64,000 bases of DNA from Rhodococcoides corynebacterioides NBRC 14404 (GTDB taxonomy: Bacteria > Actinomycetota > Actinomycetes > Mycobacteriales > Mycobacteriaceae), in NCBI RefSeq assembly GCF_001894765.1, contig NZ_BCWV01000001.1, forward strand, positions 211,577-275,576. Direction: 5' to 3'. Positions 33,286 through 42,107 of the stretch are shown piece after piece (the first letter of the stretch is position 1; each line of letters begins with the position of its first letter). A program made the position numbers and the translations under genes. The notes beneath the pieces are model-generated. The model searched no databases. It worked only from the letters and a program-made list of their open reading frames with translations, and was not told the origin of the DNA.

Positions 33286-35690
33286 CCACCGGGCACGAGT
33301 CGGTGTCGGCGGACTGGACCCTCTGCCGCACGGACGCCGGCGCCGCCGACGTACCGCCGGGCCCGGAGGCGGTGCGGATTCCCGCGCGGGTGCCGGGGAC
33401 GGTGGCCGAGGCGTTGCGCGACGCGGGCCGCCCCGTTCCCGGTTCCGACGACCTCGACGGCGCCGACTGGTGGTTCGAGACCACGCTGACCGTGCCCGAG
33501 GACGCGACGCGGCTCGAGTTCGACTCCCTCGCCACCGTGTCGGAGGTCTGGGTGGACGGGGTGCTGCAGGCGTCGAGCACCTCGATGTTCGTGCCCGTCG
33601 TCGTCGATCTCACCGCGTTCGTCGGCCGCACGGTGTCGGTGACGGTGTGCTGCCGGGCGCTCACCCCGACCCTGCGCCGGCGTCCCCGCGGGCGGTGGCG
33701 ATCGTCGATGATCGCGCAGCAGGGACTGCGCTGGGTGCGGACCAGCATGCTGGGACGGGCGCCGGTGTTCGCCGGGGCGCCGGTTCCGGTGGGCATCGTG
33801 CGCGACGTGCGCCTGGTCCCGTCGAGTCCCCGCCTGTACGCCCGTGGACGGGTACTGAACGGGCGCTGCGAGATTCACGTGACCGGACGCGCCGAGGCCG
33901 ACGTGACCGTCTCGATCGGAGACGGCACCTACCCGGTGGCCACGGACGCCGCGGGGGCGGTCGACGCCGTGATCGACGTCGGCGAGCGCGAGCGCTGGTG
34001 GCCGCACACCCACGGCCGCCCGGCGCTGCACGAGGTGACCCTCGAGTCCGCCGGTACTCGCCTCACGACGCACCTCGGGTTCCGCTCCGTCGAGTTCGAT
34101 CCGTCCCGCGCCGGGGAGGCACTGCGTGTCAACGGCGTTCCCGTGTACGCGCGGGGCGGCTGCTGGGTGCCGCTGGACCCCGTCTCCCTGCGCACCGATC
34201 CGACCGCCCTCGACACCGCGCTGGACGATCTGATCACGGCCGGCGGCAACATGATTCGACTGACCGGCACCATGGTGTACGAGACACGGGATTTCCACGC
34301 GCGGTGCGCCGAGCGCGGCATCATGGTGTGGCAGGACGTCATGCTCGCCACCGTCGACCCGCCGGACGACGACGACGTCACCGCGCAGGTGGTCGCGGAG
34401 ATTCACGCGACCGTCGCGTCGTCCGGGCCGGCCACCGTCGTCGTGAGCGGAGGGAGCGAGACCCACCAGCAACCGACGATGCTGGGCCTCGCCGCCGACG
34501 ACGCCCGGATTCCTCTGCTGGACACGGTGATTCCGGACCTCCTGGCGTCGTCGTATCCCGATGTGGCGTACGTTCCGTCGACGCCGTCCGGTGGGGATCT
34601 GGCCACGCACGGCCGCGCGGGCGTCGCGCACTGGTTCGGGGTCGGCGGATACCTCCGGCCGCTGTCCGACGTGCGCACGGCCGGGGTGCGCTTCGCGGCC
34701 GAGTCGCTCGCCTTCGCGGTCCCGCCCGAGCGCCGCTCGGTGGACGCGCGATTCGGCTCCGCCCACCCCGCCGGGCACGATCCCCGGTGGAAGGCCGCGG
34801 TGCCGCGCGACCGGGGCTCGTCGTGGGACTTCGAGGACGTGCGAGATCACTACGTGCGCACGCTCTTCGGCGTCGAACCGTCGCTGGTGCGCCGGGACGA
34901 TCCGGAGCGGTACCTCGACTACGGTCGCGCCGCGGTGTGCGAGGCCACGTCGTCGGTGCTGGGGCACTGGCGGCGTCCGGACTCGGAGTGCGGCGGAGCG
35001 CTGGTGCTCACGCTGCGGGATCTGATGCCCGGCGCGGGGTGGGGGTTCACGGATTCGGACGGCGAGGTCAAGGCGCCGTGGTACGCGATGGCGCGGGTCC
35101 ATGCGCCCACCACCGTCCTGGTGTCCGACGAGGGCATGGACGGACTCGTCGTCCACGTCGTCCACGACGGGCCCGATCCGCTCCGTGCTGCGGTGACCGT
35201 GCGCGCCGTGGGGCGGACGGGCAGCGTGGTGGCCGACGGGACGTGGCCGGTGGACCTGCCGGGGCACGGACACGCGAGCACCACCGTCGACGCGGTGCTG
35301 GGTCGCTTCACCGACGCGACGCATGCGCACCGCTTCGGCCCGCCGGTCGCCGACGCCGTGGTGGTCGATCTGGTGCAGGACGGACGCACTCTCGCGCGCT
35401 CGGTCACGCTGGTCGGCGGACCCGCACTGCCGGTGCAGAATTCGGTGGGGTTGGTCGGCGCGGTGGAGCAATCCGACGACGGCGCGTGGCGGCTGGAGAT
35501 CACGGCCGACTCGGCGGCTCAGTACGTGTGCGTCGACGTCGACGGCTTTCGACCGTCGGACAACTGGTTCCACCTGGCGCCGGGTGTTCCCCACACCGTC
35601 ACGCTCGCGCCCACCGGACGTGCCACCGCGCCGCGAGGGCACGTCCGGGCGCTGAACAGCCTGACGCGAGCGGCGATCAAGCCGGCCTGA
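33282..35690 (+). CDS. glycoside hydrolase family 2 (beta-mannosidase-like) protein
   Basis: This 802-residue protein has GH2 order: a jelly-roll (WWFETTLTVPED, VSEVWVDGVL), an Ig-like domain, and a TIM barrel from about residue 290 (ARGGCWVPLDP, NMIRLTGTMVYETRDFHARC, ERGIMVWQDVMLA). The expected acid/base is Glu393 in SGGSE, and the nucleophile candidate is Glu474 in RFAAES. Both motifs differ from the usual family wording, so activity is uncertain. No signal peptide is seen, so it seems cytoplasmic. It is coupled to DUF1839 by a four-base overlap. Its 3' end overlaps the ligase gene on the opposite strand by 14 bases. Confidence 0.82.
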   Translation: MTTGHESVSADWTLCRTDAGAADVPPGPEAVRIPARVPGTVAEALRDAGRPVPGSDDLDGADWWFETTLTVPEDATRLEFDSLATVSEVWVDGVLQASSTSMFVPVVVDLTAFVGRTVSVTVCCRALTPTLRRRPRGRWRSSMIAQQGLRWVRTSMLGRAPVFAGAPVPVGIVRDVRLVPSSPRLYARGRVLNGRCEIHVTGRAEADVTVSIGDGTYPVATDAAGAVDAVIDVGERERWWPHTHGRPALHEVTLESAGTRLTTHLGFRSVEFDPSRAGEALRVNGVPVYARGGCWVPLDPVSLRTDPTALDTALDDLITAGGNMIRLTGTMVYETRDFHARCAERGIMVWQDVMLATVDPPDDDDVTAQVVAEIHATVASSGPATVVVSGGSETHQQPTMLGLAADDARIPLLDTVIPDLLASSYPDVAYVPSTPSGGDLATHGRAGVAHWFGVGGYLRPLSDVRTAGVRFAAESLAFAVPPERRSVDARFGSAHPAGHDPRWKAAVPRDRGSSWDFEDVRDHYVRTLFGVEPSLVRRDDPERYLDYGRAAVCEATSSVLGHWRRPDSECGGALVLTLRDLMPGAGWGFTDSDGEVKAPWYAMARVHAPTTVLVSDEGMDGLVVHVVHDGPDPLRAAVTVRAVGRTGSVVADGTWPVDLPGHGHASTTVDAVLGRFTDATHAHRFGPPVADAVVVDLVQDGRTLARSVTLVGGPALPVQNSVGLVGAVEQSDDGAWRLEITADSAAQYVCVDVDGFRPSDNWFHLAPGVPHTVTLAPTGRATAPRGHVRALNSLTRAAIKPA

Positions 35691-36624
35691 GGGCCTCCGG
35701 CCACCGGGTGACGTCGAGCCCGTGGGTGCGGAACATGGCCAGCGCGATGCGCTCCATGCCGAACCCGACGCACGCACTGTGAGCTTCCTCGCCGTCCGCC
35801 GTGCGGATGTCGAAGGTGTGGCCGAAGTGCTCGCGGTGGCAGTTGCACGAGACCACGGCGGTGCCCTCGTCGAGGTCGCCGTAGAGCCGCACCACCAGTT
35901 CGGTCTTGAGGTTCTCGTTGCGCTGGTTCGCCGCCAGCATGCGGCCGGCCCGTCCGAAGAACGGGTCGTTGGCGATCACCGGCGACGCGTCGAGACCGAG
36001 CTGCTCGAGGACGGCCTGTCCCCGCTCGATCCACGACTCCCGGTGTTCCACGGCCTGATCGGGGGTGCCGACCTGGACGAACTCGTGCATCCGGAACGCC
36101 TGCATGCGTGCCGGGTCCACCGCGGGCTCGTGCCGGAAGCAGTAGCCGTAGACGTCCAGCGTGGTGCCGCCGGCGGGGAGGTCACCGGTGAGCATGGAGT
36201 ACGCCGGGTGGCAGGCCGCGGACACCAGCATGGTGCCGGCGGAGTCCAGGAAGTGGTCCCAGTCCTCCCCGGCGGACCGCGCCGCGAGCAGGTCCGCGTG
36301 CGCGCGGTTGTCCCCGGAGAACGTGGTGATGGCCCCGGTGAGGTTGGGGAACGACGCGATGTAGTCCGTCTTCTCGAAGGACTCACGCGGGAACACGGGC
36401 GGGAACCGGAAGCGCTGCGCAGAGGTGCCGTGGGCCTCACGGCCGGCGGCGCGCACGGCGGTGTCGATGACGTCGATGACGTCCTCGAACACCCCGGAGC
36501 GTCCGTACAGGCCGTCGAGCGAGCTGCGGACCAGCAGGCCGGCGTCGACCAGCTGGTCGCGGAAGTCCGCGCGGGCGAGATCGAGGTCGGACAGAGCGGT
36601 CTCGCGGTCGAGGGTGGAGGTCAT
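35677..36624 (-). CDS. amino acid:[carrier protein] ligase (class II aminoacyl-tRNA-synthetase-like)
   Basis: This 315-residue protein has a class II synthetase catalytic core without a tRNA-binding domain. Motif 2 is YCFRHEP (Arg164, Glu166) and motif 3 is GFGMERI (Arg292). Cys138, Glu181 and Cys285 fit the zinc ligands of atypical seryl-synthetase relatives such as Bradyrhizobium Bll0957. Those enzymes activate an amino acid with ATP and load it on the phosphopantetheine of a small carrier protein. The carrier and a flavoprotein are encoded directly upstream on the same strand (37803 and 36626). Glycine or alanine is the usual substrate; here it is not predictable. Confidence 0.88.
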   Translation of the reverse strand: MTSTLDRETALSDLDLARADFRDQLVDAGLLVRSSLDGLYGRSGVFEDVIDVIDTAVRAAGREAHGTSAQRFRFPPVFPRESFEKTDYIASFPNLTGAITTFSGDNRAHADLLAARSAGEDWDHFLDSAGTMLVSAACHPAYSMLTGDLPAGGTTLDVYGYCFRHEPAVDPARMQAFRMHEFVQVGTPDQAVEHRESWIERGQAVLEQLGLDASPVIANDPFFGRAGRMLAANQRNENLKTELVVRLYGDLDEGTAVVSCNCHREHFGHTFDIRTADGEEAHSACVGFGMERIALAMFRTHGLDVTRWPEALRPA

Positions 36625-36625
36625 G

Positions 36626-37798
36626 TCACAGCCCCCCGCCCGGCACGCCCTTGTGCACCAGCGTCAGCTGGGCGTTGTGGGCCAGGATGCGCTCGTTGCT
36701 CACCATGATGGCCGAGCCGTGGGAGTCGCGGAGGTGGCGGCTCATCCGCAGCTCGCTGTCCTCCCGGTAGCCGGCGATGCCGCAGATCAGCAGTGCGCGG
36801 GCGACGATGTCGATGAGCAGATTCGACGCCGTGACCTTGACCGCGTTGATGGACAGGGCGAACCCGATGGACCCGAGGAACCGGGCGTCGTCGGCATGCG
36901 CGTCGAACGTCGTGGCGGCGGTGTGGACGGTGTCGTGCAACTGCTGGTGCACCACCATGAGCTCGGCCAGGCGAGCCGCCGCGGGCGGGGTGACGCCCGG
37001 CGTCTTGCGCGCGGCCTTCTGCACCGACGTCCGCGCCTTGCGCACGGCGGCGTCCGCGATGCCCGTCCACGCGCCGCCCCACAGGACGTGCGCGGACGGC
37101 AACATGGACTGCGCCGAGATGTCCGCGTAGGGGGCGGGCACCACGTGGTCGGCCGACCCCGTCGCGTGCAGCATGAAGCCGGGGCTGCAGGTGCCGCGGA
37201 AGCCCATGGTGTCCCAGGTCCCGGTCTTCTCCAGCGTCAGATCCTCCCGCAGCGCGGCGACGAGCACCTGGTCGCTGGGGGCGCTGTCCACGGAGCGGCG
37301 GGCGGTGACCAGGACGACGTCGGCGTACTCGCCGTACGAGATCACGGGCGCGTTCTTGGTGAGGCGGTACCGGTCGCCGTCCAACTCCACGGCGCAGCCG
37401 CTGGTGCGGACGTCGCCGCCGATGTTGATCTCGGTGGTGGCCGACGCGACGAGCAACTGCTCGCTCACGATGCGACGCAGCAGGTCCGCGACGGCGGGCG
37501 AGGACAGCCCGTGGCGCGACAGGCTCAGCACCTGCGTGTGGTGCATCGCGAAGATCATGGCGGTCGAGGCGCAGGCGCCGCCGAGGGCACGTGCGACGCG
37601 GGCGAGGTCGGTCAGGGAGTACCCGCCGCCGCCGAGCGATGCCGGGATCGAGGCCGAGAGCAGGCCGGCGGCGCGCATGGCCTCCACGGATTCGGCGGGG
37701 AAGCGGGCGTCACGATCGACGGCGTCGGCGTGCTCCGCGGCGACGGCGACGACGTCGTCCACGGACAGTGCGTGGGTGGGGCGTTCGAGGGTGGTCAC
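36626..37798 (-). CDS. acyl-CoA-dehydrogenase-family flavoprotein, probably acting on carrier-bound substrate
   Basis: This 390-residue protein has the ACAD order: an N-terminal helical domain (ALSVDDVVAVAAEHADAV, ASLGGGGYSLTDLARV), a middle beta domain (TKNAPVISYGEYADVVLVTA, GTWDTMGFRGTCSPGF), and a C-terminal helical FAD-binding domain ending with GIAGYREDSELRMSRHLRD. Relatives in non-ribosomal pathways oxidise aminoacyl groups tethered to a carrier protein. It lies between the ACP gene (4 bases) and the ligase gene (1 base), so oxidation of an aminoacyl-S-ACP is the natural inference. It could also act on ordinary acyl-CoA. Confidence 0.85.
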   Translation of the reverse strand: MTTLERPTHALSVDDVVAVAAEHADAVDRDARFPAESVEAMRAAGLLSASIPASLGGGGYSLTDLARVARALGGACASTAMIFAMHHTQVLSLSRHGLSSPAVADLLRRIVSEQLLVASATTEINIGGDVRTSGCAVELDGDRYRLTKNAPVISYGEYADVVLVTARRSVDSAPSDQVLVAALREDLTLEKTGTWDTMGFRGTCSPGFMLHATGSADHVVPAPYADISAQSMLPSAHVLWGGAWTGIADAAVRKARTSVQKAARKTPGVTPPAAARLAELMVVHQQLHDTVHTAATTFDAHADDARFLGSIGFALSINAVKVTASNLLIDIVARALLICGIAGYREDSELRMSRHLRDSHGSAIMVSNERILAHNAQLTLVHKGVPGGGL

Positions 37799-37802
37799 GG
37801 GC

Positions 37803-38060
37803 CTACTGCTCCAGCGTCGCGAGCGCGTCGGCGATGGCGGTGATGGAGGAGAACGTGGCCTTCTGCAGCAGCTCGTCCGGGAACTCGACGTCGAACTCGT
37901 CCTCGAGGGCGATCATGACGTTCACGCTGGCGTGCGAGGTGAGGCCTGCGTCGTACAGATCGTCGTCGTCGGCCACGGCATCGACCGCCACCGGGAGCTT
38001 GCCGTGGGTGGCCAGGATCTGCCGGATACGGTCGACGTCCAGTGCGGCGGTAGTGCTCAT
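37803..38060 (-). CDS. acyl/aminoacyl carrier protein, copy 2
   Basis: This 85-residue single carrier domain has DDLYDAGLTSHASVNVMIALED, with Ser42 the expected phosphopantetheine site, and EFPDELLQKATFSSITAIADAL. It shares the exact string DAGLTSHASV with copy 1 at 16637-16978. AAGGA lies about 7 bases upstream of the ATG at 38060. It is first in a three-gene unit with the flavoprotein and the amino acid:carrier ligase, so it is the expected acceptor of the activated amino acid. An ACP of this size beside such a ligase is the known genomic signature of the family. Confidence 0.9.
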   Translation of the reverse strand: MSTTAALDVDRIRQILATHGKLPVAVDAVADDDDLYDAGLTSHASVNVMIALEDEFDVEFPDELLQKATFSSITAIADALATLEQ

Positions 38061-38233
38061 GCGTCGGTCCTTCACGTGTCGATGGTTTCTGCGGACGGAA
38101 TCCGTCTCGCAGGGTCCCCGAACCCTCGGGAAACAATACACGAGTTTGTTTCGGCAATCATGACGAACCACGAGACCGGTTCGGTTCGTGATCGGTGTGC
38201 TTTCCGCCGGGCGGTGTCGGTGAAGGGGCCCGA

Positions 38234-39505
38234 TCAGCCGGCCGCGTGACGTCCCGTCGACTTGCGGGCGGTGGTCGCACCGCGTGCCGCTCCCCGGCGG
38301 GGTGGCCGAGCGAGCACCACCGCGATCGCCGTGGTCAGCGGTACGGACAGTGCCAACGCCGTGCCTCCGACGCACGATCGGACGATCTCGATCGCCACCG
38401 CGTCGCCGGTGATGACGTCGTGAATCGACCGGCCGGCCACGGAGAACAGCAGGAGCAACGGCAGCGCGCCACCCGCGTACGCCAGGACCAGGGTGTAGAC
38501 GGTGCTCGCGATGTGGTCGCGGCCGACCCGCATCGCCGAGGCGAAGATGGACCGCCGGGTCGCGTCGGGATCGAGGGAGGCCAGTTCGAACGCTGCCGAC
38601 GCCTGGGTGATGGTGACGTCGTTCAGCACGCCCAGCGAGCCGATGATGAACCCGGCCAGCAGCAGTCCGGTGATGGAGACGTGGTCGAGGTACGCCTGGA
38701 CGTCGGTGTTCTGTTCCTCCGACAGTCCGGTCACCGACGTCAGACGGATCGCGCCCTCGGACAGAACGGCCGCGATACCCATCGACACGACCGTGCCGAG
38801 CAGCGCCGACGACGTCCTCAGATTGGGTCCGTGTGCCAGGTACAGCACGCCGTACAGGATCACGGTGCCGCCGACGAGCGCGACGAGGATCGCCGACCGC
38901 CCGTCGAGAATGGCCGGGAGGACGAAGACGACGAGCACGCCCAGCGCGACGCCCAGGCCGATCAGCGCGCGCAGTCCGCGCCAGCGAGCGACGACACAGA
39001 TGACGACGGCGAAGATCGCCGCGACGAGGGCGAGCGGCAGGGTGCGGGAGTAGTCGTCGAAGGCGTAGATCGCGGTTCCGGTGTCGTCGGTACCGCGGAC
39101 CAGGCGGATCTCCTCGCCCACCCGCAGGTCCGGCGTGCCCGGTCCCGGCGTGATCTCGAGAAGGGTGCGCGTGCCCTCGTTGGTGCCCGTGTCGATGGTG
39201 ACGATGCTTCTGCGACAGTCGAATCCGGACACCGTGGGTGGGGTGGGCGAGCCGGCGAACACGCGGCCGTTGGAGGGGCTGCCGCACGGGCCGATGTCCT
39301 GGGACACCACGGTGCCGTACTCGGTGCCGACAGCACCGCCGGTGGAGCTCTGGAAGGGGGCGGGGACCGCGACGTCCCGTCCGCTCGGCCACAGCAGGAT
39401 CATGCCGACGACGGCGGCGAGTCCGATCACGGTGAGGAGTCCGACGACCACCCGAGCGGCGGTGCGCCCGATGGGGGCCGGGCCGGAGAAGTGATCGTGG
39501 CTCAC
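38234..39505 (-). CDS. YibE/F-family membrane transporter
   Basis: This 423-residue protein has one N-terminal membrane segment, an exported domain (residues 45-155) and about seven to eight further helices. The conserved YibE/F block includes FIIGSLGVLNDVTITQASAAFEL and SAMRVGRDHIASTVYTLVLAYAG. The family is predicted to transport small solutes; the substrate is unknown. The GTG at 39505 was chosen for the normal cytoplasmic leader; the frame remains open to 39697. A 170-base gap separates it from the ACP gene. Confidence 0.85.
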   Translation of the reverse strand: MSHDHFSGPAPIGRTAARVVVGLLTVIGLAAVVGMILLWPSGRDVAVPAPFQSSTGGAVGTEYGTVVSQDIGPCGSPSNGRVFAGSPTPPTVSGFDCRRSIVTIDTGTNEGTRTLLEITPGPGTPDLRVGEEIRLVRGTDDTGTAIYAFDDYSRTLPLALVAAIFAVVICVVARWRGLRALIGLGVALGVLVVFVLPAILDGRSAILVALVGGTVILYGVLYLAHGPNLRTSSALLGTVVSMGIAAVLSEGAIRLTSVTGLSEEQNTDVQAYLDHVSITGLLLAGFIIGSLGVLNDVTITQASAAFELASLDPDATRRSIFASAMRVGRDHIASTVYTLVLAYAGGALPLLLLFSVAGRSIHDVITGDAVAIEIVRSCVGGTALALSVPLTTAIAVVLARPPRRGAARGATTARKSTGRHAAG

Positions 39506-39739
39506 CGGGGGGAGCCTACTTGCCGCGGCGGGAGCGAGAACGGGGGAGAACCCCGGACGAAAGCAGGTGGCGGGAGAGCAGGGGGGGTGTCTCCCGCCAC
39601 CGAACCGTGCGACCCGCCGGGGGGGTGGGGGGCCGTGCGGCGCTTTCGGAATCCCGAAGGACTCGCTGATCAATCTACCCCCGCGGTCGACGTCCAATCG
39701 TCACGGGGGTGCAAAGAATGCGCCTCTAGTTGTGACGTG

Positions 39740-40762
39740 TCACACATGCGGGGCGGGAACGGCCTCCAACGCTGCATGAATGCGATCACGGGTCGCCGCA
39801 TCCGCGAACGACGCGTCCACCGCCGTGCGCGCCGCGGCCCGCAGCGCCTCCGCGTCGAGGCCGAGTCGATGCGCCGCCAGGTACTCCCGGGTGAGGTCGG
39901 TCCCGAACATCGACGGGTCGTCGCTGTTGATCGTCACCGGAACGCCGGCCGCCAGCAACCGGGGCAGCGGGTGGTCCTCGAGCCGTTCGACGACCCGCGT
40001 GCAGAGGTTCGACGTCGGCGACACGTCCACCGCGATGCCCCGATCCGCGAGGTAGGCCATCAGGTCCGGGTCGGCGGCCGCCGCGATGCCGTGACCGATG
40101 CGCTCGGCGCCGAGATCGTGCAGTGCCGACCACACCTGCTCCGGCCCGCCCGTCTCGCCCGCATGGGGGATCGAGTGCAGCCCGTGCGCGCGGGCGCGCG
40201 CGAACACGTCGCGAAACGGCCCCCGCGGGACCTCGATGCCGCCGATGCCGAATCCGACGATCGACTCCGTCCGGTGCGCGAGCACCGCATCCAACGTCCG
40301 ATCGGCCGCCTCGACGCCGAAGTCGCCGGGGAAGTCCGGGATCCACCGCGCGACGATGCCGGACTCGGCCTCCGCACGTCGTCGTCCCTCCTCGAGGCCC
40401 TCGATCACCGCGGCGGCGTCGATGCCTCGCATCAGGTGTCCGAACAGGCTGACGTGCATCTCCGTGTAGGGCACGCCATGGGTCGCGAGTTCGGTCAGGC
40501 TGTCGTACGCCAGACGGGCGAAGTCCTCGGCGTCACGAAGGACCCCGATCGACGTCAGGTACACCTCGATGAAGTGCGCGAAGTCGCGAAAGGTGAACCA
40601 GCGCCGCAGGTCCTCCTCGGTCCGAGGAATCTCGGGGATGTCGTGGCGGTCGGCGAGGGCCTTGGCCGTGCTCGGCCACATCGACCCCTCGAGGTGGACG
40701 TGCAACTCGACCGTGGGCAGCGCCCGCACGAACTCCTCGATCGTGCGCGGTGCGTCCGCCAT
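39740..40762 (-). CDS. add: adenosine deaminase
   Basis: This 340-residue protein carries all metal and substrate motifs of adenosine deaminases: ELHVHLEGSM (HxH), IPHAGETGGPEQ, RIGHGIAAA, and TINSDDPSMF. It converts adenosine or deoxyadenosine to the inosine form in purine salvage. Some actinobacterial members act instead on related compounds, which cannot be excluded. Its start lies three bases downstream of the aminotransferase stop, so the two are co-transcribed. Confidence 0.92.
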   Translation of the reverse strand: MADAPRTIEEFVRALPTVELHVHLEGSMWPSTAKALADRHDIPEIPRTEEDLRRWFTFRDFAHFIEVYLTSIGVLRDAEDFARLAYDSLTELATHGVPYTEMHVSLFGHLMRGIDAAAVIEGLEEGRRRAEAESGIVARWIPDFPGDFGVEAADRTLDAVLAHRTESIVGFGIGGIEVPRGPFRDVFARARAHGLHSIPHAGETGGPEQVWSALHDLGAERIGHGIAAAADPDLMAYLADRGIAVDVSPTSNLCTRVVERLEDHPLPRLLAAGVPVTINSDDPSMFGTDLTREYLAAHRLGLDAEALRAAARTAVDASFADAATRDRIHAALEAVPAPHV

Positions 40763-40765
40763 CCG

Positions 40766-42046
40766 CTACTGCCGGTAGGACGCGAGGAAGTTGCCGAACC
40801 GCTCGATCGCCGTCGACAGGTCGCGCGCCCAGGGGAGGGTCACGATCCGGATGTGGTCGTGGGCGGGCCAGTTGAAGCCGGTGCCCTGCACCACCAGGAT
40901 CTTCTCCTTCAGCAACAGGTCCTGGACCAACTTCTCGTCGTCGTGGATGTGGTGCACCTCGGGGTCGAGGCGAGGAAACGCGTACAGCGCGCCCCGGGGC
41001 TTCACGCAACTGACACCGGGAATCTCGTTCAGCTTCGACCAGGCCACGTCGCGCTGCTCGAGCAGGCGCCCACCCGGCAGGATGAGGTCCTCGATGCTCT
41101 GGTGGCCGCCGAGCGCGACCTGAATGGCATGTTGCGCAGGCACGTTGGGGCACAGACGAGTCGACGCCAGGAGGTTCACACCCTCGAGGAATCCCGCGGC
41201 GTGCTTCTTGGGCCCGGTGATCGCGAGCCAGCCGGCGCGATACCCCGCCACCCGATACGCCTTCGACAGCCCGTTGAACGTCAGGCACAACAGGTCCGGC
41301 GCCACCGACGCCAACGAGACGTGCTGAGCGTCGTCGTAGAGGATCTTGTCGTAGATCTCGTCCGCGAGCAGCAACAGACTGTGCTTGCGGGCCAGATTCG
41401 CGATGCCCTCCAACACCTCTCGCGAGTACACCGCACCCGTGGGGTTGTTCGGGTTGATCACCAGCAGCGCCTTGGTGCGCGGCGTGATCTTGGATTCGAT
41501 GTCGGCCAGGTCGGGATTCCAGCCGTTCTCCTCGTCGCAGAGGTAGTGCACCGCCCGACCACCGGACAGCGTCGTCATCGCCGTCCACAGCGGGTAGTCC
41601 GGCGCCGGGATCAGCACCTCGTCCCCGTCGTCGAGGAGCGCTTGCATCGTCATCGTGATGAGCTCGGAGACGCCGTTGCCGAGGTAGATGTCGTCGACGT
41701 CCAACTCGGGGAAGCCGTCGACCAGCTCGTACCGGGTCACGATCGCCCGGCGAGCGGACATGATGCCCTTGGACTCGGAGTACCCCTGCGCGTACGGCAG
41801 CGCCGCGATCATGTCGCGAACGATGACATCGGGGGCTTCGAAGCCGAACGGAGCCGGGTTGCCGATGTTGAGCTTGAGGATGCGGTGACCCTCGGCCTCG
41901 AGCCGCGCGGCATGGGCATGCACGGGTCCTCGGATCTCGTAGAGGACGTTCTGCAGCTTGACCGACTGATCCAGCCGACGCGTGGCGTTCTGCCGCCCTG
42001 CGGAGGTGTCGAGGTCGCGCGAATCCGTTGTGCTCACGACGTCCAT
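40766..42046 (-). CDS. PLP-dependent aminotransferase (AlaA/AspC-like, Rv0337c type)
   Basis: This 426-residue fold-type I aminotransferase has the PLP lysine in TFNGLSKAYRVAGYRAGW, INPNNPTGAVYSREVL, LLLLADEIYDKILYD, and substrate-binding Arg near DHIRIVTLP. It resembles the alanine (pyruvate) aminotransferase group: YAQGYSESKGIMSARRAI is characteristic. The expected reaction is alanine plus 2-oxoglutarate to pyruvate plus glutamate. The start ATG at 42046 gives MDVVSTTDSR; a GTG three codons later is also possible. It is in operon with add. The mycobacterial homologue neighbours the Fe-S oxidoreductase gene, as here within 6 kb. Confidence 0.88.
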   Translation of the reverse strand: MDVVSTTDSRDLDTSAGRQNATRRLDQSVKLQNVLYEIRGPVHAHAARLEAEGHRILKLNIGNPAPFGFEAPDVIVRDMIAALPYAQGYSESKGIMSARRAIVTRYELVDGFPELDVDDIYLGNGVSELITMTMQALLDDGDEVLIPAPDYPLWTAMTTLSGGRAVHYLCDEENGWNPDLADIESKITPRTKALLVINPNNPTGAVYSREVLEGIANLARKHSLLLLADEIYDKILYDDAQHVSLASVAPDLLCLTFNGLSKAYRVAGYRAGWLAITGPKKHAAGFLEGVNLLASTRLCPNVPAQHAIQVALGGHQSIEDLILPGGRLLEQRDVAWSKLNEIPGVSCVKPRGALYAFPRLDPEVHHIHDDEKLVQDLLLKEKILVVQGTGFNWPAHDHIRIVTLPWARDLSTAIERFGNFLASYRQ

Positions 42047-42107
42047 ACTGACACCGGTACCGCCGGAAGTGGACTGCCCGGGTGGGGACCACTTCCGGCG
42101 GGTGGGT

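Noticed and set aside
39731..39744. TGTGACGTGTCACA, resembling a CRP/GlxR site
   Set aside because: The two half-sites are separated by four bases instead of six, and the site lies over the stop codon of add, more than 200 bases from the nearest start. A chance match is more likely.
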